Shown: one piece after another, positions 44,674 through 52,959 of the stretch | Position numbering within the stretch: the stretch's first letter is position 1 | How the letters are laid out: the number at the start of each line of letters is the position of its first letter | Origin: Gammaproteobacteria bacterium | GTDB taxonomy: Bacteria; Pseudomonadota; Gammaproteobacteria; JACKNK01 | Assembly: GCA_024234955.1 (NCBI GenBank) | Contig: JACKNK010000001.1 | Span: 310,001 to 374,000, forward strand | Length of the DNA stretch: 64,000 nucleotides | Direction: 5' to 3' | The notes under the pieces: generated by a model | What the model was told of the DNA's origin: nothing | Seen by the model: only the letters and a program-made list of their open reading frames with translations | Databases searched by the model: none | Translations under genes and position numbers: made by a program

Positions 44674-44789
44674 GCGGGTTCGTCGGTCCATGAATCGGCG
44701 GAAATTGCCCCGATCATGCCTCGTTCCGGAATCGCGGCAACCCCGTCCTGGCCTATGATCAAGCCAGCCTTCCCGACACGAACCGAAAT

Positions 44790-46082
44790 ATGTCGTCCAC
44801 CAGCGCGGTTTCCACGCCTTCCGACAGCTTCCCGCTCGATGCCGAACGAGCCCAGGAGTGGGCGTTGCTCGCCGATGTCACGGCGGCGTTCGCCCAGAAT
44901 CCGAACATCCACGACACCTTGTCGGTGGCCCTGAATCGGGTCATGGAGCTGATGCGTGCCGAAGCCGCTTCGATATTTTTGTTCAACGCCGCGCACACCC
45001 ATCTGCGCTGCGAAGCCTGTGCCGGTCCGGATCCGGTCTGCGCCCAACTGGCCAATATCCGTCTCCCCGCCGGTACCGGCATCGTCGGGCGAGCCGCCAA
45101 CGCCAGCGCACCGATCATGGTTCGGGACGTCTCCCACGACCCCGATTTCGCCGCGCATGTCGATGACATGACCGGCTTTCAGTCGCGCTCGATCATCGCA
45201 GCGCCGCTTCGCGTCTCCGGACAGGCGCTCGGGGCGATCGAGGTCGTCAACAAGAAAACCGGTTCCGGCCTGTTCAATGCGTCGGATAGCGCCGCATTGT
45301 CGATGCTGGCAACGGCAGCGGCTCTGGCGATCCGCAACGCCAGGATTACCGCAGAACTGGTCGAACAGGAACGCATGCGCCGGGAACTCGAACTCGCCCG
45401 GGAAATCCAGCGAAGCCTGCTGCCTAAGCCCAGACCGGGCTTCCCGGTGATCGGCATGAACATTCCGGCCAGGGAGGTTTCCGGCGACTTCTTCGATTTT
45501 TTTGAACTCGATCCGGATCACATCGCGTTCAATCTTGCGGATGTCTCCGGCAAAGGATTGAACGCGGCATTGCTCGGTGTGAAAGCAGCCAGTTTGTTGC
45601 GGGGTCTGGCTCGCCGTGGCCTGCGTCCGGGGGCGTTGCTCACTGTGGTCAATGACGAGATTTGCGAAACCGCGACCCGGGGCATGTTCGTCACCGTCAT
45701 TACCGGGATTTTCGACCGCCGCAAGGGGCGCGTATGTCTGGCCAACGCCGGGCATCCACCACCTTTGATGCTCGATGGTGGCAAGGCGCGTCGTCTCGAC
45801 AACGCCAGCGCACCGCCATTGGGCATCCTGCCTGGGCAAGCGTTTGCGGAGACGGAGTGTGATCTCGGAGAAAGCCGCCTTTATCTCTACAGCGATGGGC
45901 TCAGTGAAGCCCTGGACAAGAAAGGCGGGGAGATCGGCATTGAGGGGGTCATGCACCGACTGGAAGGGGTCGCCGACATGCCGGTTGCGGATGGACTCGA
46001 GGAATTGGCCAGGGTCGCGGTCAGTGCTGCCGACGACCAGGAGCAACGTGACGACGTCACCCTTTTGTGTGTCAGTCGCTGA
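44790..46082 (+). CDS. RsbU-type protein phosphatase with GAF domain
   Basis: A 430-residue partner-switching phosphatase. An N-terminal GAF domain (about 15-190: TAAFAQNPNIHDTLSVALNR through ALAIRNARIT) precedes a coiled linker and a PP2C/SpoIIE catalytic domain (about 200-430: REIQRSLLPKPRPGFPVIG, REVSGDFFDFFEL, LADVSGKGLNAALLG, LYLYSDGLSEALDKKG). The conserved Asp residues of the metal site are present. Its stop overlaps the RsbW-like gene's ATG (TGATG). Confidence 0.9.
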   Translation: MSSTSAVSTPSDSFPLDAERAQEWALLADVTAAFAQNPNIHDTLSVALNRVMELMRAEAASIFLFNAAHTHLRCEACAGPDPVCAQLANIRLPAGTGIVGRAANASAPIMVRDVSHDPDFAAHVDDMTGFQSRSIIAAPLRVSGQALGAIEVVNKKTGSGLFNASDSAALSMLATAAALAIRNARITAELVEQERMRRELELAREIQRSLLPKPRPGFPVIGMNIPAREVSGDFFDFFELDPDHIAFNLADVSGKGLNAALLGVKAASLLRGLARRGLRPGALLTVVNDEICETATRGMFVTVITGIFDRRKGRVCLANAGHPPPLMLDGGKARRLDNASAPPLGILPGQAFAETECDLGESRLYLYSDGLSEALDKKGGEIGIEGVMHRLEGVADMPVADGLEELARVAVSAADDQEQRDDVTLLCVSR

Positions 46083-46519
46083 TGCAACTCCCTGCCAACA
46101 CCCTCGTACGCATGTGCATTCCGGCCAAAGCCACCAGCCTGCGTCTGATGCGTGCGGTGGTCAGTCGGGCCGCCGAACTGGCCGGTGCCGATCCGGAACT
46201 GACCGAACGCCTGGTGCTCGCGGTCAACGAGGCCGGCATGAATGTGATCCAGCATGCCTATGGCGATCAGGGCACCCGGGACGAGCTCGAGGGCGATCTC
46301 GAAATCGAGATTCAACAGGACGCGCATGAACTGGTGTTCATCATCCTCGACCATGCGCCGCCGGTATCACCGGAACGTATTCACAGCCGCCCCTTGGATG
46401 AGGTGCGACCCGGTGGTCTGGGCGTGCATTTCATCCAGGAGATCATGGACAAGGTCGAATACAGCCATCTGCCGAACGGGGAGGGCAACCGGCTGGAAAT
46501 GCGCAAGCGCCTGGCCTGA
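46082..46519 (+). CDS. RsbW-like anti-sigma/histidine kinase-like ATPase
   Basis: The 145-residue protein is a GHKL ATPase of the RsbW/SpoIIAB group. The N box is LVLAVNEAGMNVIQHAY and the G box is GGLGVHFIQEIMDKV. Such proteins phosphorylate a STAS antagonist and bind a sigma factor. The gene is coupled to the RsbU-type phosphatase by TGATG. No STAS gene lies beside it; the only one in the window (33757) belongs to the Mla operon. Confidence 0.87.
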   Translation: MQLPANTLVRMCIPAKATSLRLMRAVVSRAAELAGADPELTERLVLAVNEAGMNVIQHAYGDQGTRDELEGDLEIEIQQDAHELVFIILDHAPPVSPERIHSRPLDEVRPGGLGVHFIQEIMDKVEYSHLPNGEGNRLEMRKRLA

Positions 46520-46572
46520 ACAGGACGCGCCGAAGCCGGTGCCGCCTGCGCACCGGTTTTCCCGGGTTCAAT

Positions 46573-47709
46573 CTACGCAATTGCCGATTCGACGCATGCC
46601 AACCCCCGGTCCAGCGTCGCCACCGAGGTATGAAAATGCGGTGAGAATCGCACGCCACCCCCTCGCGGCACACATACCACGTCCGCTGCCACCAAACACG
46701 CGTGCAGCGCCGCTGCGGAAAGCTTTTCATGGCGGAAGGTCACGATCCCGGCACGACGATCCGGCGATGTCGGGGTAATCACGGAAATGCCGGGCAAGGC
46801 GCTCAAACCGCCGATCAGATGGGCGATGCGTGCGTTCAGGGTCGCCGCGCATTCCTCGATTCCGAGTTCCTCGAACAGGGAAAGACTGGCGTTGAGGGCG
46901 GCAATTCCCAGCAGGTTCGTGGTGCCCGGTTCGAAGCGGCGCGCGGAGAACGCAGGGCGCCATGTTTCGTTATCGAAATCGCCCAGATTCTCCGCCATGT
47001 GCCAGCCAAACGCGTGCAAACGCAAGCGCTCGCGCCATTCCGGCTTCATCCATAGCACCCCGATGCCTTCCGGCCCGAGCAACCATTTGTGGGAACCCAG
47101 GGCGACGAAGTCCGCGCCGCAACGCTGGACATCGAAGGGCAGGGCACCAACCTGTTGAATCGCATCCACGCAAAGCAGCACGCCGCGCTCACGACAGGCC
47201 GCTGCCAGTCGCGGCAGGTCCATGCGCAAACCGCTGGCGTATTGCACCGCGCTGACTGCCAGCAATCGCGTATTGGCATCGATGGCGCTTATCAATGCCG
47301 ACTCGGGCGCGTCCTCCAACGCATCGACATTCAGATTCACCCGGCGCGCTTCCACCCCGAATTCGCCCAGCGACTCCCACGGATAGCGGTTGGAGGGGAA
47401 CTCCTCACGCGCGTAGACCACGTTCTGTCCCGGTTCCCAGCGCAGTCCACGGGCGATCATCGACAAGGCGTCCGAGGTATTGCGCACAAACGCAACCTCA
47501 TCCGCCTGCGCGCCGAGGAGGGCGGCCATACGCCCATGCGCAGCGGCGTCCAGCTCCGACCAGCGCGAATAACCTACGGCGCCTTGATGATGAATCTCAT
47601 CGGCGATGGCGACGACCGCGTCCCGAGTCCGTTTCGGCCACGGCGACATGCCCGCGTGGTTCAGATAACAAAATCGAGAATCAACATTAAACTCGTTGGT
47701 TATATTCAT
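46573..47709 (-). CDS. Class V PLP-dependent aminotransferase (CsdA/NifS-like fold)
   Basis: A 378-residue class V aminotransferase. The PLP lysine is in ALGSHKWLLGPEGIGVLW, with the preceding VDAIQQVGALPFDV holding the Asp for the pyridine nitrogen, and RFEPGTTNLLGI later. The N-terminal YLNHAGMSPWP is typical of the desulfurase/isopenicillin-N-epimerase-like branch. No cysteine-loop motif of NifS desulfurases is seen, so the reaction is open. It stands alone at the left border of the AT-rich pocket. Confidence 0.88.
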   Translation of the reverse strand: MNITNEFNVDSRFCYLNHAGMSPWPKRTRDAVVAIADEIHHQGAVGYSRWSELDAAAHGRMAALLGAQADEVAFVRNTSDALSMIARGLRWEPGQNVVYAREEFPSNRYPWESLGEFGVEARRVNLNVDALEDAPESALISAIDANTRLLAVSAVQYASGLRMDLPRLAAACRERGVLLCVDAIQQVGALPFDVQRCGADFVALGSHKWLLGPEGIGVLWMKPEWRERLRLHAFGWHMAENLGDFDNETWRPAFSARRFEPGTTNLLGIAALNASLSLFEELGIEECAATLNARIAHLIGGLSALPGISVITPTSPDRRAGIVTFRHEKLSAAALHACLVAADVVCVPRGGGVRFSPHFHTSVATLDRGLACVESAIA

Positions 47710-47718
47710 GATTTAACG

Positions 47719-47728
47719 TGTAATTACA
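47719..47728. promoter_or_regulatory. 10-bp perfect palindrome upstream of aminotransferase
   Basis: TGTAATTACA, an exact palindrome, begins 10 bp upstream of the aminotransferase start in an AT-rich stretch. It could be an operator. Palindromes this short are not rare, so the call is weak. Confidence 0.3.
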
Positions 47729-47938
47729 AGGGACTGTTCAGCCAGGACGCGGTCATGGGGCGATCGGCCCGCCGCAGTGCCAACGGCCATACCGGAACAT
47801 GGGCGATTAACGCCCTGGCTAGCAGCGGCGGCAAAAACCAAGCAAGTCACACAGGAATCATAACTTGAAGCTAAGCCACTGATTCCTTAGCATTCCCGAA
47901 ACGAACAGCAAGGGTTGGTGGTTTCTCCCAACCTCGCC

Positions 47939-48104
47939 AAGGAACCTCTGATTGAATCAGGCGCGGTTCAGCTGAATGGCTGTAATTGCCGCTTTCAAGG
48001 CGCGGAACGCAGGTAATAGCCGGTCTATTGCCAAGTTTCGCAACGCAGAAAGCGGCAATTTCAGGCTTCAGATGTCCGTGAATGATTCGATCAGAGGTTC
48101 CCTA
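47939..48104. mobile_element. 166-bp MITE-like foldback element
   Basis: The ends form an inverted repeat of about 21 bp (left from 47939, right 48104 back to 48084) with the core GGAACCTCTGAT and two mismatches. Inside, a second pair (AATTGCCGCTTTC at 47984-47996 and its complement at about 48048-48060) and an apical pair (GGTAATAG/CTATTGCC near 48012-48032) let almost the whole element fold on itself. There is no coding capacity. Right-end sequence recurs exactly at 32440-32464. Confidence 0.75.
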
Positions 48105-48136
48105 ACACCATTTCACGGAATTTAAACGAGCTTGCC

Positions 48137-48352
48137 ATGATCACCCAATGTCTCCGTCGCGCATTCCGCTGCTACGGCATCGGCATCGCCATCATCGCCG
48201 CGCCATTGGCTGCAATCGGCCTGTTCGGCCTGTTCAACCGCGAAGACTTCGGCCCCGTGTTCCTGCTCGCCGGGCTCGGCGCACTATTGATCTTCATGGC
48301 CATCGGTGCCCGATGCCCTTCTGATCAGGCCAGCTGCCCGGATTGTTGCTGA
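48137..48352 (+). CDS. Small membrane protein, hypothetical
   Basis: A 71-residue candidate with two hydrophobic segments (GIGIAIIAAPLAAIGLFGLF and PVFLLAGLGALLIFMAIGA) and a cysteine-rich tail (ARCPSDQASCPDCC). No known family is recognised and no clear ribosome site precedes the ATG. It starts 33 bp after the MITE-like element and ends before a terminator hairpin at 48391, which supports but does not prove that it is real. Confidence 0.45.
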   Translation: MITQCLRRAFRCYGIGIAIIAAPLAAIGLFGLFNREDFGPVFLLAGLGALLIFMAIGARCPSDQASCPDCC

Positions 48353-48390
48353 CACCGCAGCCAACCCGATTCAACGCAGCATCCTGACCG

Positions 48391-48424
48391 AAACGCCACC
48401 GTACAAGCGGTGGCGTTTTCGTTT
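48391..48424 (+). terminator. Rho-independent terminator after the small membrane gene
   Basis: An 11-bp perfect stem (AAACGCCACCG at 48391-48401, complement at 48408-48418) with a 6-nt loop, followed by a TTTTC-GTTTC tract. It is 38 bp after the stop of the 48137 gene. Confidence 0.7.
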
Positions 48425-48742
48425 CTGCGACATATATTCCGACTAGCGGATAGGTTGCCAGCAGGCGGCATGATGATCGTGACCCAAGCATGGACTTGGA
48501 CTGCCCATGCCTGGTTAGACCCGCATACACGACAAGCCAATCAAACCATCCGTGTAGTCGGCCACCCCTGCGGTCAATAGCCAGCATGATAAATGATTGT
48601 TTTTATCCGAAATTACACACACCCAAATCACCAGGCAAAATGAACAATCCGGCGTGCCTGGTATGCAATTTATCCCGGCAGCCGTATTTGCCAACGAACG
48701 TGGCTGCCGAATAACAAACTGTTCTGCGAATAGGAGAGAAAG
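48425..48742. other. Non-coding, AT-richer interval with inverted repeats
   Basis: No credible gene. Two short inverted repeats are visible: CCAGGCA (48631-48637) with TGCCTGG (48655-48661), and CGGCAGCC (48676-48683) with GGCTGCCG (48702-48709). The GC content is lower than in the flanks. It looks like accessory DNA, possibly cassette remnants. Confidence 0.5.
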
Positions 48743-49018
48743 GTGGCAGATAGACCAACTGTAAAACCAGGCGATTGGATAACATTTGGTAATAGGTTAT
48801 TTCCGAAGAGCGCAGTTGTTTGTTCGGTTCATCAGGGGGCGCCACTGGGTGAGATTGAAGTTGTGTACCTGGATGACAGAGACCGCGCAATAAATGAAGA
48901 AATGATATGGAAAGATAATCAATGGGAGTTTAAGCATTCTGGTCTAAACGGCGGATATGCGGACAAAAGTGATCGGCTCAGAAGCTTTGTCTCGCAGCTT
49001 CGGATAAGTCGGCGTTAA
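48743..49018 (+). CDS. Small hypothetical protein of accessory pocket
   Basis: A 91-residue protein from GTG 48743 with GGAGAGAAAG directly upstream, a convincing ribosome site. It begins ADRPTVKPGDWITFGNRLFP and looks strand-rich, possibly a small SH3-like barrel. I recognise no family. Codon use is more AT-rich than the chromosome backbone, consistent with acquisition. An attC-like half site begins 9 bp after its stop, as expected for a gene cassette. Confidence 0.65.
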   Translation: MADRPTVKPGDWITFGNRLFPKSAVVCSVHQGAPLGEIEVVYLDDRDRAINEEMIWKDNQWEFKHSGLNGGYADKSDRLRSFVSQLRISRR

Positions 49019-49026
49019 TTCGCGTC

Positions 49027-49082
49027 GTATAACAATGTGCTCATGTGGGACGCATCGCCGCGATGGGGCTCGCGCCCCACAT
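49027..49082 (+). other. attC-like half site (integron cassette recombination remnant)
   Basis: GTATAAC resembles the R'' core, followed by AATGTGCTCATGTGGGAC and an inverted repeat (ATGTGGG at 49043-49049, CCCACAT at 49076-49082). The matching 3-prime half with GTTRRRY is absent and the sequence runs straight into a truncated DUF4160 gene. Resemblance is by memory of VCR-type attC sites; no integrase gene is in the window. Confidence 0.4.
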
Positions 49083-49309
49083 CTAGCCGTACGGAAAAGC
49101 ATCATTTGCCGCACATTCATGCAGAGTATCAAGGGCAGGTTGCGGTCTACTCGATCGAAGACGGATCGTTGCTCGCAGGTGAATTGCCCAAGAAAAAGCA
49201 TAAGCTTGTTGTAGCTTGGATTGAAATTCATCAGGAAGAGCTCATGGCGGATTGGCAGTTGGCGGTCAACGGTAGCAAGCCATTCCCCATGCGATGGCTA
49301 GATCAATGA
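49037..49309 (+). pseudogene. DUF4160 protein, N-terminus probably lost
   Basis: The 90-residue frame matches the DUF4160 family from HHLPHIHAEYQGQVAVYSIE through LPKKKHKLVVAWIEIHQEEL onward. The usual N-terminal part (a strand beginning with a short methionine-rich segment and the residues before PPHIHAEY) is replaced by MLMWDASPRWGSRPTSSRTE, which does not fit. That sequence lies in the attC-like segment, so the 5-prime end appears to have been lost at a recombination junction. It overlaps the DUF2442 gene by 4 bp. Whether any product is made is uncertain. Confidence 0.6.
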
Positions 49310-49587
49310 TTATTAAAGAAATTATTGCGCTCGATCAGCATCGTCTTCTGGTGGTTGCGGAGGACGGACGGCGCGGTGAGTTTGATGTATCCCCGTACAT
49401 CCAGTCAGAGGCGTTCGCCCCCCTAACCGACCCAACAGAATTCCGGAAGGTGACAAACGGCAGGTATTTCGTTGAGTGGGACTGCGGCGCTGATCTCTCG
49501 GCAGACACCATCGAAGCCCATTTGATCACACAGAGGAAAACTGCCGAACAAGGCGCTCCGGTCGACACTCGTATCTCGCGCATCTGA
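49306..49587 (+). CDS. DUF2442 protein
   Basis: A 93-residue DUF2442 member (LVVAEDGRRGEFDVSPYIQS, FAPLTDPTEFRKVTNGRYFV, VEWDCGADLSADTI). It overlaps the preceding DUF4160 gene by 4 bp. DUF4160-DUF2442 pairs are common and behave like mobile toxin-antitoxin-type modules, although the activity is not established. The gene is intact while its partner looks truncated. Confidence 0.8.
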   Translation: MIIKEIIALDQHRLLVVAEDGRRGEFDVSPYIQSEAFAPLTDPTEFRKVTNGRYFVEWDCGADLSADTIEAHLITQRKTAEQGAPVDTRISRI

Positions 49588-49667
49588 TCGAAACGTTGGG
49601 CAAAAGAGTTTTGCTGCGATCTCAGATTACAAAATAAGAATCACATCAATGGGTATTTGGTGATATG

Positions 49668-49683
49668 CATAATGTATATTATG
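49668..49683. repeat. AT-rich inverted repeat after DUF2442
   Basis: CATAAT, GTAT, ATTATG: perfect 6-bp arms in an AT-rich 147-bp gap between DUF2442 and recJ. It marks the right border of the AT-rich pocket. Function is unknown. Confidence 0.4.
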
Positions 49684-49734
49684 TTAAGTATTGGATGGGG
49701 GCGAGGTACTGGCACATCGGCATCCCACTTACCC

Positions 49735-51468
49735 CTATCCCACTACCGTCAACTCCTCAATAACCATCTGTGCGTTACGCACGCCGCGAAATTCGTTCAC
49801 GTCCAAGCGATATGCGAGTTGCACGCGGGCATTCTCTGGCGGGATGCCGTCATCGACCGGATAGTTGAACGCGATCCCGTCGATCGCCGCCGGGCCGTCG
49901 CCGAGAATGATTTCGAGCTTGAGATGCCGCTCACCGACGACGCGGCGTGAACGCAAACGGAACACACCGTCGAATACCGGTTCCGGGAATCCTTGCCCCC
50001 AGGGCCCGCCGGCACGGATGGCCTCGGCCAGTTCGACGCCGATATGTTGCCGCTCCAGTTCTCCGTCACTGACGATCACGCCTTCCAGTGCTGACGGTTC
50101 GACCACCCGCCGCACTTCCTCATCGAACGCGCGCGTAAAGACGTCCAGCGACGCAACCGGCATGGACATGCCAGCGGCCATGGCGTGTCCGCCGTACCGG
50201 GTCATCAATCCGGGATACCGGGTATCGACCGCTTCCAGGACGTCGCGGACATGCAAACCGGGAATGGCGCGTGCGGAACCTTTCCATTCCCCCTTCGGAT
50301 CGCCTTGATCAGCGGGCGCGAGGGCGATCACGGGGCGATGAAAGCGGTCCTTGAGGCGGCTGGCGAGGATCCCGACCACGCCTTGATGCCAGGCCGGGTC
50401 GTGCAGGACCAGGCCCCAAGGCAGACTCTTGCCGTCAAACAATCTCAGCGCATCCATTGCCCTGTTTGCTTCATCCTGCATGCGCTGCTCAATGGCACGA
50501 CGATCCCGATTCAACTCGTCGAGTTGCCCGGCCAGCATCAGCGCGGTGTCCGGATTTCCGGTAAGCAGGCATTCGATGCCGACACCCATGTCTTCGAGGC
50601 GACCGGCGGCATTCAGACGCGGCCCGATGGCGAAACCGAGATCGGACGCGGCCAATGCCTCGCGATTGCGACCGGAGACCTGAATCAGTGCAGCGATCCC
50701 GGGGCGACAATGCCCGGCGCGAATGCGGCGCAGACCCTGTTCGACCAGGATCCGGTTGTTACGGTCGAGCTTGACCACGTCGGCCACCGTTCCCAACGCG
50801 ACCAGATCGAGCAATTCCGCCAGATTGGGACCGTTCCCCTGCCCCTTTTCCCTGCGCCGCGCACGCAACGCCAGAAGCACGTAAAACATCACCCCGACGC
50901 CCGCCAGATGCTTGCTCGGAAAAGGGTCTCCGGGCTGATTCGGATTGACGATCGCATCGGCGGCGGGAAGACGTTCGCCGGGTAAGTGATGATCGGTAAC
51001 CAGGACCCGTATTCCCCGCGCACGTGCCGCTTCGACACCATCGTGACTGGCGATGCCGTTATCGACGGTGATGATCAGATCGGGATTGGATTCGGCGGCA
51101 ACGGCGACGATTTCCGGCGACAGCCCGTAACCGTACGCAAAGCGATTCGGGACAACGTACTCGACCGAGTGGGCGCCAAGCGCGGTAAGGCCTTTGACGG
51201 CCACGGCGGTGCTGGTTGCGCCATCGGCGTCGAAGTCTCCGACGATGACGATTCGCCACGCCTCCTCGATCGCCTTGTCGAGCAATTCGACGGCGACATC
51301 CATGCTCATCAGGGGCGATGCCGGTAACAAGCCCTGAGCGCCGTATTCCAGTTCGGTGCCATCCTGAACCCCACGCGCTGCGTAAATCCGGCGCAGCACC
51401 GGATGCAGTTGTTCAGGAAGGTTGATGCCGGAATCGGGGATGGAGCGGCGTTGAATGCGTCGGGACAT
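49735..51468 (-). CDS. recJ: Single-stranded-DNA-specific exonuclease RecJ
   Basis: RecJ is a 5'-3' exonuclease for recombination and mismatch repair. The 577-residue protein holds the DHH phosphoesterase motifs: VIVGDFDADGATSTAV, ITVDNGIASHDG, VLVTDHHLPGERLPAADAIV and FAIGPRLNAAGRLEDM, followed by GHAMAAGMSMP of the DHHA1 domain. ATG 51468 gives the normal start MSRRIQRRSIPDSG; the frame is open 159 bp further. It is preceded by an RpfE-like gene, as in Xanthomonas where rpfE and recJ are neighbours. Confidence 0.95.
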   Translation of the reverse strand: MSRRIQRRSIPDSGINLPEQLHPVLRRIYAARGVQDGTELEYGAQGLLPASPLMSMDVAVELLDKAIEEAWRIVIVGDFDADGATSTAVAVKGLTALGAHSVEYVVPNRFAYGYGLSPEIVAVAAESNPDLIITVDNGIASHDGVEAARARGIRVLVTDHHLPGERLPAADAIVNPNQPGDPFPSKHLAGVGVMFYVLLALRARRREKGQGNGPNLAELLDLVALGTVADVVKLDRNNRILVEQGLRRIRAGHCRPGIAALIQVSGRNREALAASDLGFAIGPRLNAAGRLEDMGVGIECLLTGNPDTALMLAGQLDELNRDRRAIEQRMQDEANRAMDALRLFDGKSLPWGLVLHDPAWHQGVVGILASRLKDRFHRPVIALAPADQGDPKGEWKGSARAIPGLHVRDVLEAVDTRYPGLMTRYGGHAMAAGMSMPVASLDVFTRAFDEEVRRVVEPSALEGVIVSDGELERQHIGVELAEAIRAGGPWGQGFPEPVFDGVFRLRSRRVVGERHLKLEIILGDGPAAIDGIAFNYPVDDGIPPENARVQLAYRLDVNEFRGVRNAQMVIEELTVVG

Positions 51469-51484
51469 GGGCTCTTTGTACGTG

Positions 51485-52477
51485 TCAGCGGCGCCAGAAG
51501 CGCCAGAGATGGCGCCGCCGAAGCCGCCAGACATTGCCGCTGCTGCCGATGACCCGCAGCTCGTCGATCTGGCGTGCATGGAGGGCGGCCAATCCCGGTT
51601 CGATCCAGCGTTGCTCCAAGGCTTCACGCTCCGCCTGCCAGCGTTCCGCTTCGGCGTAAAGACTGAGGCGCAGCAGGCGGTGATCGACGAGGATGCTTTC
51701 CATCGCAGTCAGAGCCCGTGGGTTTTCGGCGTCGTTGAGCGACCCGGCTTCCATGCCCATGTAATGCGCGAGCGCGATCGCGAGTGGATCGTCCGACGTA
51801 AGCCGCCCATCGAAAACGACACCACCCGTCGTGGGACTGGGGCCATTTCCCCAGAACCAGACGCTGTTGACCGGCAAGCGCCCTTGCCTTTCCCGCCGGG
51901 CGTTGACCTCGGACATGTGCAGCACCATCTGCATCTCGGTCATCAGCGCGTGCCAACGATTCCGCTCCGGGCCGGTCGGGAGAAAGGGATCGACGACCCG
52001 ACCCACGATCTCGCTGGGCGGGACGGTAACAAGGTCGGGTTCCGCATCGACGCGCAGATACCATCGATCCGGCGCCGCAACGTGCAGTTGCCAGCCGAGG
52101 TCGGCATAGATCGCCCCAATCTCGGCGGCGAGGGTCTCCGCCTCTTGCTGGGTCAATTCAAGAACGTGGGCGTCAAAGAAGCGCAAATGATCGCGGTCGG
52201 CGCGCAGATAGACCGGATCGGCACGCAACCAGACCCCTGCCTGTTCGCTATCCGGCAAGTCCTGTGTGACCGTGACCGCTGCGACCGGCGCCGGTTTCGA
52301 GGTCATGCCGAACAGCTGAAACAGCGCTGCTTCGTAACCGGATACTGGCCACTGCTCGCGATCGGCTTTGGCGTCGATCCGCGCCCAGGCCGGAAGATCG
52401 AGCTTGAGCGCCGCACTTCCCTCCCGCAGCTCGGCGAGTCCCTCGACACCGGGCAGCACCAGGGTAAGTCGCTTCAT
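51485..52477 (-). CDS. RpfE-type protein (phosphoglycerate mutase-like annotation)
   Basis: A 330-residue soluble protein starting MKRLTLVLPGVEGLAELR. Homologues are annotated RpfE-type regulatory protein or phosphoglycerate mutase, and are adjacent to recJ in Xanthomonas. The C-terminal third has VNSVWFWGNGPSPTTGG, a motif reminiscent of the phosphoglycerate mutase-like family, but no catalytic serine or metal pattern is obvious. Function is unknown. Its ATG overlaps the stop of the L,D-transpeptidase gene (ATGA). Confidence 0.65.
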   Translation of the reverse strand: MKRLTLVLPGVEGLAELREGSAALKLDLPAWARIDAKADREQWPVSGYEAALFQLFGMTSKPAPVAAVTVTQDLPDSEQAGVWLRADPVYLRADRDHLRFFDAHVLELTQQEAETLAAEIGAIYADLGWQLHVAAPDRWYLRVDAEPDLVTVPPSEIVGRVVDPFLPTGPERNRWHALMTEMQMVLHMSEVNARRERQGRLPVNSVWFWGNGPSPTTGGVVFDGRLTSDDPLAIALAHYMGMEAGSLNDAENPRALTAMESILVDHRLLRLSLYAEAERWQAEREALEQRWIEPGLAALHARQIDELRVIGSSGNVWRLRRRHLWRFWRR

Positions 52478-52959
52478 TCGGCGATGAACACGCGGGTTCC
52501 GACGGGGACGCGCTCGAAGAGTTCGATCAGGTCGGCATTGCGCATGCGGATACAGCCGTGCGAGCGCGCTTCGCCCATCGGTTCCCGGTCCGGCGTGCCG
52601 TGTATGTAAATGTAACGACGCAAGGTATCGACCGAACCGCCCCGGTTCCGACCGGATTCCAGGCCCGTCAGCCAGAGGATGCGGGTGAGTATCCAGTCGC
52701 GTTTGGGGAAGGCCTCGGCGAGTTCGGGCGAATAGATTTCCCCGGTTGCGCGTCGGCCTGTGAAAACCGCGCCCTCGGGACAATCGGCGCCGATACGTGC
52801 GCGTACCCGGTGCCAGCCACGCGGCGTGCAGCCACTGCCGTTCTCCTCGCCACAGCCGTTGGCGGCGGTGGACACGGCGTAGCGTTTCAATACCCGCTCG
52901 TCGTCGCGCAATTCCAGGGTCTGGCTTGCGACATCGACGTGAATCCGGATGTCGCTCAT
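52474..52959 (-). CDS. L,D-transpeptidase (YkuD) without signal peptide
   Basis: A 161-residue YkuD domain. The catalytic histidine and cysteine are in HGTPDREPMGEARSHGCIRM, with the strand pattern ending GTRVFIAE. Unlike most family members it has no signal peptide or membrane helix: the protein starts MSDIRIHVDVASQTLELRDD, at the transpeptidase domain itself. It overlaps the genes on both sides by 4 bp. Family members cross-link peptidoglycan or attach lipoproteins. A cytoplasmic location would be odd, so an unrecognised export route is possible. Confidence 0.85.
   Translation of the reverse strand: MSDIRIHVDVASQTLELRDDERVLKRYAVSTAANGCGEENGSGCTPRGWHRVRARIGADCPEGAVFTGRRATGEIYSPELAEAFPKRDWILTRILWLTGLESGRNRGGSVDTLRRYIYIHGTPDREPMGEARSHGCIRMRNADLIELFERVPVGTRVFIAE

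Noticed and set aside
48294..48587. 97-residue minus-strand frame across the 48.3-48.6 kb interval
   Set aside because: It spans a terminator hairpin and has no similarity that I recognise.
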